From positions 1-46,467 of the forward strand of contig CAYPET010000017.1 of NCBI GenBank assembly GCA_964409905.1: a stretch of 46,467 nt of DNA, read 5' to 3'. Position numbers and translations under genes: made by a program. Numbering within the stretch: the first letter of the stretch is position 1; each line of letters begins with the position of its first letter. The stretch comes from JAGNRR01 sp964409905 (GTDB lineage: Bacteria; Bacteroidota; Bacteroidia; Chitinophagales; Chitinophagaceae). Below the pieces are notes generated by a model that searched no databases, was not told the DNA's origin, and saw only the letters and a list, made by a program, of their open reading frames with translations. Positions 8,888-16,986 of this stretch are shown here, in pieces.

Positions 8888-9439
8888 TTAAGAATTAGAG
8901 TTAACCCAGAGAACTCTTCCCATCCAGTAAGAACTTGGACCAAAAGAGCTTATTTCTACCAAGATGATTCTTCCTTGGGCTTTGTAAAAATCAATAGGAT
9001 TATTTGCCGTTGGGTTTAGGATCTCATCTCCTCCTCCCCAAGTAAACCCAGTAGAGTATGCTTTCCAGATCACCTCACTACCCCAATTAACAGGGTAGTC
9101 GAAATATGTCGAAAAGTTTTCAAGGGGGGTTTCTGGGAACTTTAAAAGAAGTCTTTGTTCTCTATAGTACCCAGGAGGGATGTCCAACGGATTAGTATTC
9201 GAGATGGGCAGATTATCTGGAGATGTAACGTCTATCTCTAGATAATTTGATGTGATAAGTGGGCCTATTGGGTGGTTCTTAACCGCTCCTCCAAGCTCTA
9301 CTGGAGTGGAGATAGAGTCTCCTGCCCAGATCCTCCCATCAGCAACATTAACGCAAAGCTCACCCTCATCAAGGTCACCAATAAATGGCTCCTCGCCTGG
9401 GAGTAAAGTTGTTAGTTGTTGAAATGTTGCCTCAGCCAT
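8888..9439 (-). CDS. Small tail-fibre-associated protein with Mtd_N-like motif
   Basis: 183 residues from the ATG at 9439; a TTG two codons upstream is possible but less likely. Near residues 20-45, GDLDEGELCVNVADGRIWAG resembles the short repeat that opens many phage fibre proteins (major tropism determinant N-terminal-like: GELA.N..DGKLY.GD), thought to attach the adhesin to the baseplate. The rest is beta-rich and ends in a Trp/Ser/Tyr-rich segment (SYWMGRVLWVNSNS). It is the first gene of the leftward fibre operon, with a GATTAAAG element 26 bases before its ATG and a divergent baseplate operon on the other side. It probably connects or tips the 1661-residue fibre. The family call is tentative. 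Confidence 0.65.
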   Translation of the reverse strand: MAEATFQQLTTLLPGEEPFIGDLDEGELCVNVADGRIWAGDSISTPVELGGAVKNHPIGPLITSNYLEIDVTSPDNLPISNTNPLDIPPGYYREQRLLLKFPETPLENFSTYFDYPVNWGSEVIWKAYSTGFTWGGGDEILNPTANNPIDFYKAQGRIILVEISSFGPSSYWMGRVLWVNSNS

Positions 9440-9465
9440 CAGCAATACGAGGTTTATCTGATAAT

Positions 9466-9473
9466 CTTTAATC
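9466..9473 (-). promoter_or_regulatory. GATTAAAG promoter-like element for the leftward fibre operon
   Basis: A one-base variant of the recurrent GTTTAAAG, reading GATTAAAGATTATC on the minus strand. It ends 26 bases before the ATG at 9439. It lies back to back with the plus-strand copy at 9484, ten bases away, in the only divergent gap of this region. Confidence 0.45.
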
Positions 9474-9483
9474 TAGTTACTCG

Positions 9484-9498
9484 GGTTTAAATTATAAT
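9484..9498 (+). promoter_or_regulatory. Promoter of the baseplate operon (GTTTAAAT plus TATAAT)
   Basis: The plus strand reads GTTTAAATTATAATAG: a variant of the recurrent 8-mer (9484-9491) followed by TATAAT at 9493-9498. The 8-mer ends 26 bases before the TTG start at 9518. A good Shine-Dalgarno (AAAGGAA, about 9504-9510) lies between. No TTGACA-type -35 box is visible. Confidence 0.5.
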
Positions 9499-9517
9499 AG
9501 AGCAAAGGAATTTAACC

Positions 9518-10573
9518 TTGAAGATAGGGTATATCACTGATGATTTTAGTACGCTGAGTGGGCTCGCCTCAGTGGCATATGGTAATACAGATCTATTTAG
9601 AGAAGTACAAAATCAGATAATAAATAATTCTCCTACAAAAACCTTTGATTCTCAAAGGCCTTCTGATATTTTTCAAAGTTTTTTAGCCTCAAAGGATTAT
9701 TTTTTTGAACTGATTACTAACTCGATATCAAATCAATATCAAGAGAATGATCTTTTTGCCGATTATATAGACGAGGCGTTTGGAGCTGATTGGCTCGCAA
9801 AAATATCTGGGATTCTATCGAAAGAATTTTTTATCGAGATGGATTCTAATAGTCAATATGGACAAGATACAAAAGATTTTATCTTTAAAGCTTTTAATAA
9901 ACTATTTTTAGGATATGAAGATATATCTTCTTTAGTTGAAGAAGTTACACTCTCCATAATTTCCGATCCCGTGCTAGGACCAGATATATCTTTTATTACT
10001 AAAATAGCTAATAATAATCCTAAAAATAAAATAAGTACCCCACCTTCAAATACTACAATTCCACTCTCTCAAAGTATTGACTTAGATAAGGACTATAGAG
10101 GGATATCTTTTGCAACTGGATATATTTCTCCTCAGAATTACTATTCTGATATAGCGTATCCAGGACTCGAAGCTACCTCATCTACAACACCAACTACATT
10201 TAAAGATTCGGTTCTTGATGGGTATGTGGGATATCCAACAAATATCTCCCTTGAATCAATATTTAATCCCTCAGGAGCTGAATCACTTAGGGATATTTCC
10301 TCTGCTATTACATCCGTACTATCTGGTTCTGATATTTGGAATAGTACATCAGTGCTCGGGGACTTAGCAAATATCCCTGGCTTATCACAAAGCGATAGGG
10401 ATATTTATGAAATCAGTCTTATAGGCCCAAGAATCAACAACCTATTAACCTTTGATCCCGCTACGATGTCCAATGGGGATTATTTTGATGTATCAAATCT
10501 TCCTAAGATCTTAAATTCTGATAAAGAAGATGGGTTACCTATGTCTTCTCGCAAATTCTCTAATACATTCTAA
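9518..10573 (+). CDS. Baseplate-operon protein of unknown function, possible LysM-like N-terminus
   Basis: A 351-residue protein starting at TTG, chosen because AAAGGAA sits 7 bases upstream and no ATG precedes the conserved-looking N-terminus. Residues 8-32 (DDFSTLSGLASVAYGNTDLFREVQ) resemble the LysM/tail-protein-X pattern (D.L..IA...YGD..LW..I), a peptidoglycan- or baseplate-binding fold; this is weak. The remainder is Ser/Asn/Ile-rich with no recognised domain. The stop overlaps the start of the baseplate J gene as TAATG. Base composition is AT-richer than the next genes, with many ATA codons. As first gene of the baseplate operon it is likely a structural wedge or tail-terminus protein. 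Confidence 0.65.
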   Translation: MKIGYITDDFSTLSGLASVAYGNTDLFREVQNQIINNSPTKTFDSQRPSDIFQSFLASKDYFFELITNSISNQYQENDLFADYIDEAFGADWLAKISGILSKEFFIEMDSNSQYGQDTKDFIFKAFNKLFLGYEDISSLVEEVTLSIISDPVLGPDISFITKIANNNPKNKISTPPSNTTIPLSQSIDLDKDYRGISFATGYISPQNYYSDIAYPGLEATSSTTPTTFKDSVLDGYVGYPTNISLESIFNPSGAESLRDISSAITSVLSGSDIWNSTSVLGDLANIPGLSQSDRDIYEISLIGPRINNLLTFDPATMSNGDYFDVSNLPKILNSDKEDGLPMSSRKFSNTF

Positions 10574-11862
10574 TGGCTAATATCTACGGTCCAATTCTTC
10601 CTCTCCAGCTCGATAGTAGAAATACTTCAGCACTGGTGCGCGCCATCCAAACTAGAATAAATCTTGAGTCAGGAGGGGAACTTAATGATTTTACCCCCGC
10701 TTCGCCTCTTGCAGCTATTAGTGAAGGCCAAGCTTTCGCCCAAGCAGAACTTCTTTATTACTTAAATAATCTTCCAGAAGCTTTTAGTCTCCAATGGCTA
10801 AGACAATTAGGTATTCAAAGGAGAATCGGAGCTAGAGCATTAGTAGATGTAACTTTCTATAAAGCACCTGGTTATAATAGAGTGGTAATTATACCCTCTG
10901 GGACTAGAGTATACGCTAATAATGGATTGGTATATTTGCTTCTTGAAGAAGTACGGATTCTCGAATCAGAGGATTCAATTACTGCTATTTGTCGATCAGA
11001 GAAATGGGGATCAGTATATAATGTAGGTGAAGGAGAAATTAATAAAATAGAAAGGAGTTTTATAGGACTAGATTTTTTACGTAATAATTCAGCTGCTGCT
11101 GGAGGAAAAGATCTTGAGTCAGTCAATGCTATGAAACAAAGGGCTTTTGAGGTCCTAAGCAGAAGAAATCTTACTACGGCATTAGATTTTGAAAATGAGG
11201 TTTCAATTCTTGCTCCCGAAGCCTCATTAATAAAAGTTCTTACTTATGAGGAAAGATATCAACTTTCTTCGGTTCTTTCTGGAAATATTGTGATATGTGC
11301 TGGGGATGAAAATGGAAGAGAACTCTCAGAAACAACTCTTCAATATGTTATTGAATCGATAAGAAATAGAGTGACATTAGGAACTAATATTTCAATACTT
11401 CCACCAGAGATTATTCCTATCGATATTGTAATAGAGGTGTATTATGATCCGAATGAAATATCTGGGAATATAGACTCAAGATCTAATGAAATTCTTACAG
11501 CTCTACAGGAGTATATAAATCCAAATAATCTCCTCTTAGGATCTAGCTTATCTTACCAAGATATTCTAAGAAAACTTTATGAGTTTTCATTTATTAAAAA
11601 TATTAACACTCTTGATGTTAAGTTAATGCTTAAAGACCTAACAAATTTAGAAGGGCTTTGCGCGGGATTTATCGGAGAAGAATCAGAGTCTCTTAATAAA
11701 TGCCTTTATTCTTATATAGATACAATTAATTCGGATAATCAAATATACACTGCTACTTCTGGAATTGTTTCTTATAAATTATATAATGCTCAAATAACAT
11801 TTACCTCTATCAACGACTTTAGTCCTCTTACATATACATATACTGATTTATATACGCTATGA
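10573..11862 (+). CDS. Baseplate J-like wedge protein
   Basis: A 429-residue protein of the Baseplate_J/gp6-like family, which forms the ring of wedge dimers around the hub. Supporting segments, in order: an N-terminal helix with DFTPASPLAAISEGQAFAQAELLYYLNN; the beta domain VTFYKAPGYNRVVIIPSGTRVY; the junction AAGGKDLESVNAMKQRAFEVLSRRNLTTALDFENEV (residues about 180-215), very typical of J proteins; and DIVIEVYYDP near residue 290. Length is close to the usual 380-480. It starts within the stop of the previous gene (TAATG) and overlaps the next gene by ATGA, so the baseplate genes look translationally coupled. Composition is AT-rich. Confidence 0.85.
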   Translation: MANIYGPILPLQLDSRNTSALVRAIQTRINLESGGELNDFTPASPLAAISEGQAFAQAELLYYLNNLPEAFSLQWLRQLGIQRRIGARALVDVTFYKAPGYNRVVIIPSGTRVYANNGLVYLLLEEVRILESEDSITAICRSEKWGSVYNVGEGEINKIERSFIGLDFLRNNSAAAGGKDLESVNAMKQRAFEVLSRRNLTTALDFENEVSILAPEASLIKVLTYEERYQLSSVLSGNIVICAGDENGRELSETTLQYVIESIRNRVTLGTNISILPPEIIPIDIVIEVYYDPNEISGNIDSRSNEILTALQEYINPNNLLLGSSLSYQDILRKLYEFSFIKNINTLDVKLMLKDLTNLEGLCAGFIGEESESLNKCLYSYIDTINSDNQIYTATSGIVSYKLYNAQITFTSINDFSPLTYTYTDLYTL

Positions 11863-14003
11863 ATTTATCAACCTGGGATAGCATAAAACCAAGAAAGAAA
11901 AATCCCTCCCTTTCTTCAGGTCACATCATCCTGGAGTTTGATAGGACAAAGAAGCAAAAAATATTTGCCCATAAGTTAGGCAAGATTGACTTTGAATCAA
12001 AGGATCTCAATACTCCTCGTGATGAAGTAATTGCCATTCAGAAGGGCAACCTAACTCTTGACGGATTTGTATATAAAAGTATTGGGCACACATACTCTGA
12101 CACTGAGGTAACATCAGAGGATCCCTCTCTTGCTGGGTTTCCTATCTATGCCCACGGCCATCCTCTTGGTGGAACAGAGCATGGAGGGATGGAAAGCTGC
12201 TCTAGAGTGGGGTTGGTGTGTAAGGACGGAGAGGGGGAGAATACTCTATGTAATCCTGGTAAGTGCATTATTGGCACATTAAGCCATATAAGAAATAAAA
12301 AGTGGAAGTATCAGTCAAGAAGGACTTATAACTCTGACGCTCCACTTGTGTATTATTTGAATGCTGAGAAAGAAGTATCTCTTCATTCGGTGCTTAGAGG
12401 TAAAGCCATTACCTTCACTGAGTCTGGGCCACTAACCCTGGACATTGATGCCCCTGCGTCTAAGTACGCAAAGATTTACCTCCCTCCCAAGTATTACTTT
12501 TCAGAGGATTTTATTGATCAAGCGATAAGAGTAATTGATGAGAGACTAGATGCAATAAACAATCCTCCTAAGACAAACGTAATAGGCCTTGAGAATAGAA
12601 GAGATAGATTTATCTCGTCATTTATCACTCTTCTCTATCCTAAAAAGTCTGATGGGTATATCTCTTTAGTGCTCTATGAAGACGGAGTTAGAGAGGAAGT
12701 TAAAAATGAGATGTTACAAGTATTTTCTACTTTGCCCACTGAGTGGTATGAGCAATGTGCTTTAATCATTGAGGATGAATATCTTTACAGAGAGGCAAGA
12801 ATCCATGATAACTTTAAGTTTATTGTTGCGGTTTATAACAGAGTAAAAGAACTTTTTAATAATATAATCCAGATAACAAAGAGCTCTTTAAAAAGAGGGG
12901 CATTTGGGTACTCCAAAGGTGATATAGCACGTCCTATATACTCTAGATTGCCCGGTATCTCAGAGGCTTATCGCTCAGATCCTCTGTTCTCAGAGAGCGA
13001 ATCCCCGGCTCAATGGTTGACTAGTGGTGTTGATGAGTTTCTCTCTGCAAAGAAAGACCAAATTTCATCCTTTTATCAAAACTACCTAGACCTTGAAACC
13101 TGCTCCCCCTTAGTCCTTGACTGGTTGGCACAACACGTGGGACTATTTGGGGATCTGTGGGATGAGAGATGGGAAAGAAAAGTTAAAGTGGCGATGATTG
13201 AAAATGCCTTTGGTTGGTATGATCGCGAGAAAACATTCAATCTACCTGGAGTTGGTGAGATTAAAACTCCTAAAGGCGAAGCACTTAATAAGTTTCCTTT
13301 CACTACAAATGAACTCTGGACAGCGGATGAAGCTGAAGATAATAGCAATAAAATTAAACTAGATGAGATAAACTCTGTTACTTACTCATCAAATGTATTA
13401 ACATCGCAATTCTTATATAAAGAAAAAGTGTACGACGGAGTTTCTAAAACTCTATCTTTACTCCCAACCAACTCTATTAAAATCTATGATGGTAAATGGA
13501 ATGGGCTTATGGAGTCAAAAGGAAGTATCTTATCTTTCGCTTTTCTATCTTCTATTTTTGATTTAAAATCTCACACAGAAAATGAAATAGAGATAAAATC
13601 TACCTCGACTCTTGTAGAAGAAGATGGTACTTCTCTTGAGATTTTAATTAGGAAGCCTAAAAATGGTCTTAGAAACGCAGAGATAGATGCCCCTCCTTTA
13701 TGGCCATATAAGTCGGACATTCTTCAGGTTGGAGGAGAAACAGATCTCGCAATAAATAACTTCTCTAATCAGATAGTAGCTGGGGTATCTAGAGTAACCT
13801 CAGTAGAAGAGAGCAAAAATGTATTCTTTAGATTGCCATATTACTACAACAGGGATGGTAAGTCTTGGGATAGAGTGGATTATATTTCTAGGAATTGGTT
13901 GCCGGATAATCTAAATAAACGTATTCAATACGCGTATCTTTCCGCGGATTTATGGGCAGTTGGAGATGGTTTCTTTGAACCTGAAATAATAGAAGAAGGT
14001 TGA
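11859..14003 (+). CDS. Baseplate protein with tail-protein-I-like domain
   Basis: A 714-residue protein following the J-like gene with a 4-base ATGA overlap. Residues about 400-465 (FYQNYLDLETCSPLVLDWLA, then GLFGDLWDERW and NAFGWYDREKT) match the tail protein I pattern (LDWLA...G...WD..W.....R..I..A....K.GT), the wedge partner of J in P2-like baseplates. It is much longer than P2 gpI (about 180 residues), with extra domains on both sides. An N-terminal His/Cys patch follows HGHPLGGTEHGG (residues about 98-109) with four cysteines spaced C-x6-C-x9-C-x4-C, suggesting a metal site or disulfides. The C-terminal 250 residues are unassigned. Likely role: wedge-to-fibre connection. Confidence 0.75.
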   Translation: MNLSTWDSIKPRKKNPSLSSGHIILEFDRTKKQKIFAHKLGKIDFESKDLNTPRDEVIAIQKGNLTLDGFVYKSIGHTYSDTEVTSEDPSLAGFPIYAHGHPLGGTEHGGMESCSRVGLVCKDGEGENTLCNPGKCIIGTLSHIRNKKWKYQSRRTYNSDAPLVYYLNAEKEVSLHSVLRGKAITFTESGPLTLDIDAPASKYAKIYLPPKYYFSEDFIDQAIRVIDERLDAINNPPKTNVIGLENRRDRFISSFITLLYPKKSDGYISLVLYEDGVREEVKNEMLQVFSTLPTEWYEQCALIIEDEYLYREARIHDNFKFIVAVYNRVKELFNNIIQITKSSLKRGAFGYSKGDIARPIYSRLPGISEAYRSDPLFSESESPAQWLTSGVDEFLSAKKDQISSFYQNYLDLETCSPLVLDWLAQHVGLFGDLWDERWERKVKVAMIENAFGWYDREKTFNLPGVGEIKTPKGEALNKFPFTTNELWTADEAEDNSNKIKLDEINSVTYSSNVLTSQFLYKEKVYDGVSKTLSLLPTNSIKIYDGKWNGLMESKGSILSFAFLSSIFDLKSHTENEIEIKSTSTLVEEDGTSLEILIRKPKNGLRNAEIDAPPLWPYKSDILQVGGETDLAINNFSNQIVAGVSRVTSVEESKNVFFRLPYYYNRDGKSWDRVDYISRNWLPDNLNKRIQYAYLSADLWAVGDGFFEPEIIEEG

Positions 14004-14008
14004 TTTAA

Positions 14009-16942
14009 ATGGGATTTTTTGACGAGTTACAAACAATGAAAGAGATTAGTCTTCGTACTTCGGAGACTATCGGGGGCCCTTTTGGTGATCCCTTCAATGA
14101 GATTGGAACTATTATCTCTGTTTCAGACCCCAAAGGACTGGGAAGGGTAAAGGTACTCTCTTCGGGTATTGAAAGCGATTGGGTATATGTTCAAGGTAGC
14201 CATAAAGGCCAATTGAGTTCGCAATACATTGGCGCTCCGTGTCTTCTCTCTAAGGCAAATGGTAATACAAATGATGCATTTGTAAGCCAAATCTTTAACA
14301 AAGATCCACGGGGGAATGGCGTAGGTACACCTATCCAACTCACAGTACTGGGTGAGCAGATGGAAGCAGGGAATATTGCCTCCGATCCAGGTATGAAATG
14401 TAACGAGAATAATGCTGGCAGGGTATATCTTCTTGAGAATGAGGTAAATCAAGATGTTATTGTTTGCCTCCGACGAAATAACACCCAAGAAGGCGGGGAT
14501 CCAATATATGCTTGGAAATCCTTAACCCACGGCAAACTCGTTGAGAAAGGATTCGATCCAGGAGTTGTACAGTCTCCAGAGACTACTAATCTCTCCGAAA
14601 AATCTGGAATGCCAAAATGCTCCCAGGCGCTGGAGGGGGAGATAAGGGAGTTTGCGGAGGATAGAAAGTTCCGCTCAACAATGCTAATGTGCCGGAGAGA
14701 TGAGAATGGCGATTTCTCATGGAGCCCGGTATCCTCCCCGCCATTAGTGTTCCGAACTACACTCCCTTCTTGTACAGAGAAGAATCATGGGATGGAAGCG
14801 ATCATCGACCCCGGTGATAACTCTGAGCTGGCAATCTGTCTTCGTTATCAAGGCCAGATGAAGTGGGTCCATCCTGGTACCCGAAGGCCCGTTAGGTTTT
14901 ACCCTGGCGAAAAGCCAATGTCCAGAAAAGACTTCTTGGCATCTAAAAAGCCCATGGAAGCTCTGGCGCAGAACGCCTCGCCGTCCTCTCAGGATTTTGT
15001 AGGTAAGGCCGGGAGCGCAATCTTAAAGGCCGCGGGTGGTGCTGTAGCACCGGTTGCCTCAGACCCTGCTCTCAAGGCAGCGATGATCGCAGCCAACGCC
15101 CTCCCAGGTCAATTTAATGGGTCGGATATGCTTAGCAACCTCGCTAAGATTGCCATTGCCAACAACTCCAATCAGTCCATCGATGCCTTAACTTCCCAGA
15201 TAGCTAATGCCATCAATAGCGGTGGTGTAATTGACGATGAGTTGGCCGCGATTCTTCGCACTGCAGGAGGAGCAGGGGACGTATTGGCTCGTGGGATACA
15301 GAATAATACCCTCGATTCTGCTCTGCAGATTATTGGCAAGAACTCTTTCAACCAGGCGTTCAATGGCCTACCTTCTCAGGTAGCTGGAGTATACTCTGCT
15401 TATATGGCGGGCGGTGCGCTAGGGGCTATTGATAGTGCCACAATGCTTGGCCTTTCCCAACTCCCTCCAGAAGTGGCGCAATTTGTCTCTCCTGTTTGGG
15501 ATATTGGTAAGGATATCCTTAATGGCCAACCTCTCTCTATCAATAATGTCATTGGTAGTGCAGTGGGAGCATTGGATCTTTCCCTCCCCGACTCCATCAA
15601 CCAGATAATCTCCACGGCTGGTGGGATTGGTGGGATCAGTGATATTGTATCTGGGGATATTCTCGGGAAGCTCTCTGGAGGGGATTTTGGTGAGATTGCT
15701 CAAATGGCCGCCAATTTTGCAAACTTACCCGGCATTCCTGGCCTTGGTGGTGCTCAAGGCATCCCACAACTCGCCACATCAGCGCTCCAACTTGTGGGGC
15801 TCGGAGGACAATTTACTTCGTTCTTGGGCCCAGCGGGTCTTGGGCTAAGCGCATTCTCTGCCCTTACAGGCATTAATCCTGTCTCCTCGATATTGGGCGG
15901 AATACCCGGCCTTGGTGGGTTATTTGGAGGGGGTGGATTGGATTGCCCCTGTGATCCCAAATGTAGAAAGACAGAACACGGGGTGGATTCAGATGGGAAT
16001 AGACTTCTAGATCCTTGTGGTAATGTCTTGAAAAGCGGGCATAGTTCGTATTCGCCAAGTGGTAATCCCATTGATAATAACTCCAACCCTATCACTGACT
16101 TCCTTCCAACTCAGATCGGTGAGGAATTATGCGTTAAGAATCCTTTCGACCTAACCAAAATCCTCAAGGCAGTAAGTAGGCTAAGGGACCTTGCCGACAG
16201 AATGGAAGGGGCTAAGAACGCCGACTTCCCAGAATTTTTTGGTGAGTTGGTTTATTCACTCGAGGCAGTTGAAAAGGCACTCAAACAGGCAGATAATAAT
16301 ATCTCCAAAGTAGAGTCTATCGAGCGGAAGCTTATTGATGCTCAGTATCGCACCATGAGAAAGTTTTTCTCATCAAGCTTCTCCTATTTTCCTTTGGCGA
16401 TGAAGGACATGACAGAGCACGCAAAGGCAATAACCGACCTTTATCAATATGTAAAACGTTTAGACGCAGCAAAAGATGGCCCGAGGATTGGAGCAGTTCC
16501 TACCCCAGCTATTATCCTAACCAAGAAGAACATTAAGCAGATTCCAAAACTAAGCAAGAAGTCTCGGGCTGAAGCCGCGTTAACAATCAATAAGGCTCTC
16601 AAACCCGCTCATAAAGAATGGAAAGAATTATCCCCAGGAGAAGGACTTCTTGAGGTGGCGGATATTGTTCTTGGTCTTTTCAACCCCGATGTTCCTATTA
16701 ACTTTGATGGATGTAAGACCACTAACAACAAAGACAAAGTGCTTAAAGACTCTTTAGAGTCTAAGATAAATTCCCCAGAGCCACCCGACCCGTCATCTCT
16801 GCTAGGTAATTCCCTACCAACTAAATACTTCGATCTGCCAAATTCCGACCTATCACCGGCCGACCAAGAACAAATCTCATCACTATTAGACCAAATAAAT
16901 TATGAACAAGGCAGAAGTCGCGAAGGCCTCGCTGATTGTTGA
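14009..16942 (+). CDS. Baseplate central spike/hub protein, gp5-like OB-fold with Cys cluster
   Basis: A 977-residue protein. Residues about 20-105 (FNEIGTIISVSDPKGLGRVKV, then DWVYVQGSHKG, then GAPCLLSKANGNTNDAFVSQIF) have the OB-fold pattern of gp5/VgrG-type spike proteins. Residues about 340-640 are long, Gly/Ala/Ile-rich and low in complexity (GGIPGLGGLFGGGG), probably an elongated helical or flexible region. A cluster C646, C648, C652 and C670 with DSDGNRLLD between suggests a metal-binding knob. A helical C-terminal part (about 705-870) follows. There is no obvious lysozyme domain, unlike T4 gp5; wall hydrolysis appears to reside in the hub at 21859-24891. The gene starts 5 bases after the I-like gene. 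Confidence 0.75.
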   Translation: MGFFDELQTMKEISLRTSETIGGPFGDPFNEIGTIISVSDPKGLGRVKVLSSGIESDWVYVQGSHKGQLSSQYIGAPCLLSKANGNTNDAFVSQIFNKDPRGNGVGTPIQLTVLGEQMEAGNIASDPGMKCNENNAGRVYLLENEVNQDVIVCLRRNNTQEGGDPIYAWKSLTHGKLVEKGFDPGVVQSPETTNLSEKSGMPKCSQALEGEIREFAEDRKFRSTMLMCRRDENGDFSWSPVSSPPLVFRTTLPSCTEKNHGMEAIIDPGDNSELAICLRYQGQMKWVHPGTRRPVRFYPGEKPMSRKDFLASKKPMEALAQNASPSSQDFVGKAGSAILKAAGGAVAPVASDPALKAAMIAANALPGQFNGSDMLSNLAKIAIANNSNQSIDALTSQIANAINSGGVIDDELAAILRTAGGAGDVLARGIQNNTLDSALQIIGKNSFNQAFNGLPSQVAGVYSAYMAGGALGAIDSATMLGLSQLPPEVAQFVSPVWDIGKDILNGQPLSINNVIGSAVGALDLSLPDSINQIISTAGGIGGISDIVSGDILGKLSGGDFGEIAQMAANFANLPGIPGLGGAQGIPQLATSALQLVGLGGQFTSFLGPAGLGLSAFSALTGINPVSSILGGIPGLGGLFGGGGLDCPCDPKCRKTEHGVDSDGNRLLDPCGNVLKSGHSSYSPSGNPIDNNSNPITDFLPTQIGEELCVKNPFDLTKILKAVSRLRDLADRMEGAKNADFPEFFGELVYSLEAVEKALKQADNNISKVESIERKLIDAQYRTMRKFFSSSFSYFPLAMKDMTEHAKAITDLYQYVKRLDAAKDGPRIGAVPTPAIILTKKNIKQIPKLSKKSRAEAALTINKALKPAHKEWKELSPGEGLLEVADIVLGLFNPDVPINFDGCKTTNNKDKVLKDSLESKINSPEPPDPSSLLGNSLPTKYFDLPNSDLSPADQEQISSLLDQINYEQGRSREGLADC

Positions 16943-16954
16943 ATCAAAATGTAC

Positions 16955-16971
16955 TCATATTTGAAATATGA
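16955..16971. repeat. 17-bp perfect palindrome between spike and HNH genes
   Basis: TCATATTTGAAATATGA has two 8-base arms around a single central G, in the 44-base gap after the spike gene. It could be a dyad operator, a short hairpin (6-bp stem, 5-base loop) or part of a homing junction. It lies just before the GTTTAAAG element at 16973. Confidence 0.4.
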
Positions 16972-16972
16972 T

Positions 16973-16980
16973 GTTTAAAG
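16973..16980 (+). promoter_or_regulatory. GTTTAAAG element immediately before the HNH gene
   Basis: An exact copy in transcription orientation, but ending only 6 bases before the ATG at 16987, too close to leave a normal leader. It may drive a leaderless transcript, or be a promoter that once served terL before the HNH gene inserted downstream. Both are inference. Confidence 0.35.
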
Positions 16981-16986
16981 TAATAT

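Noticed and set aside
1727..9439. Diversity-generating retroelement linked to the Mtd_N-like fibre cluster
   Set aside because: No reverse transcriptase gene and no template/variable repeat pair are visible. The Mtd_N-like motif alone is common in phage fibres.
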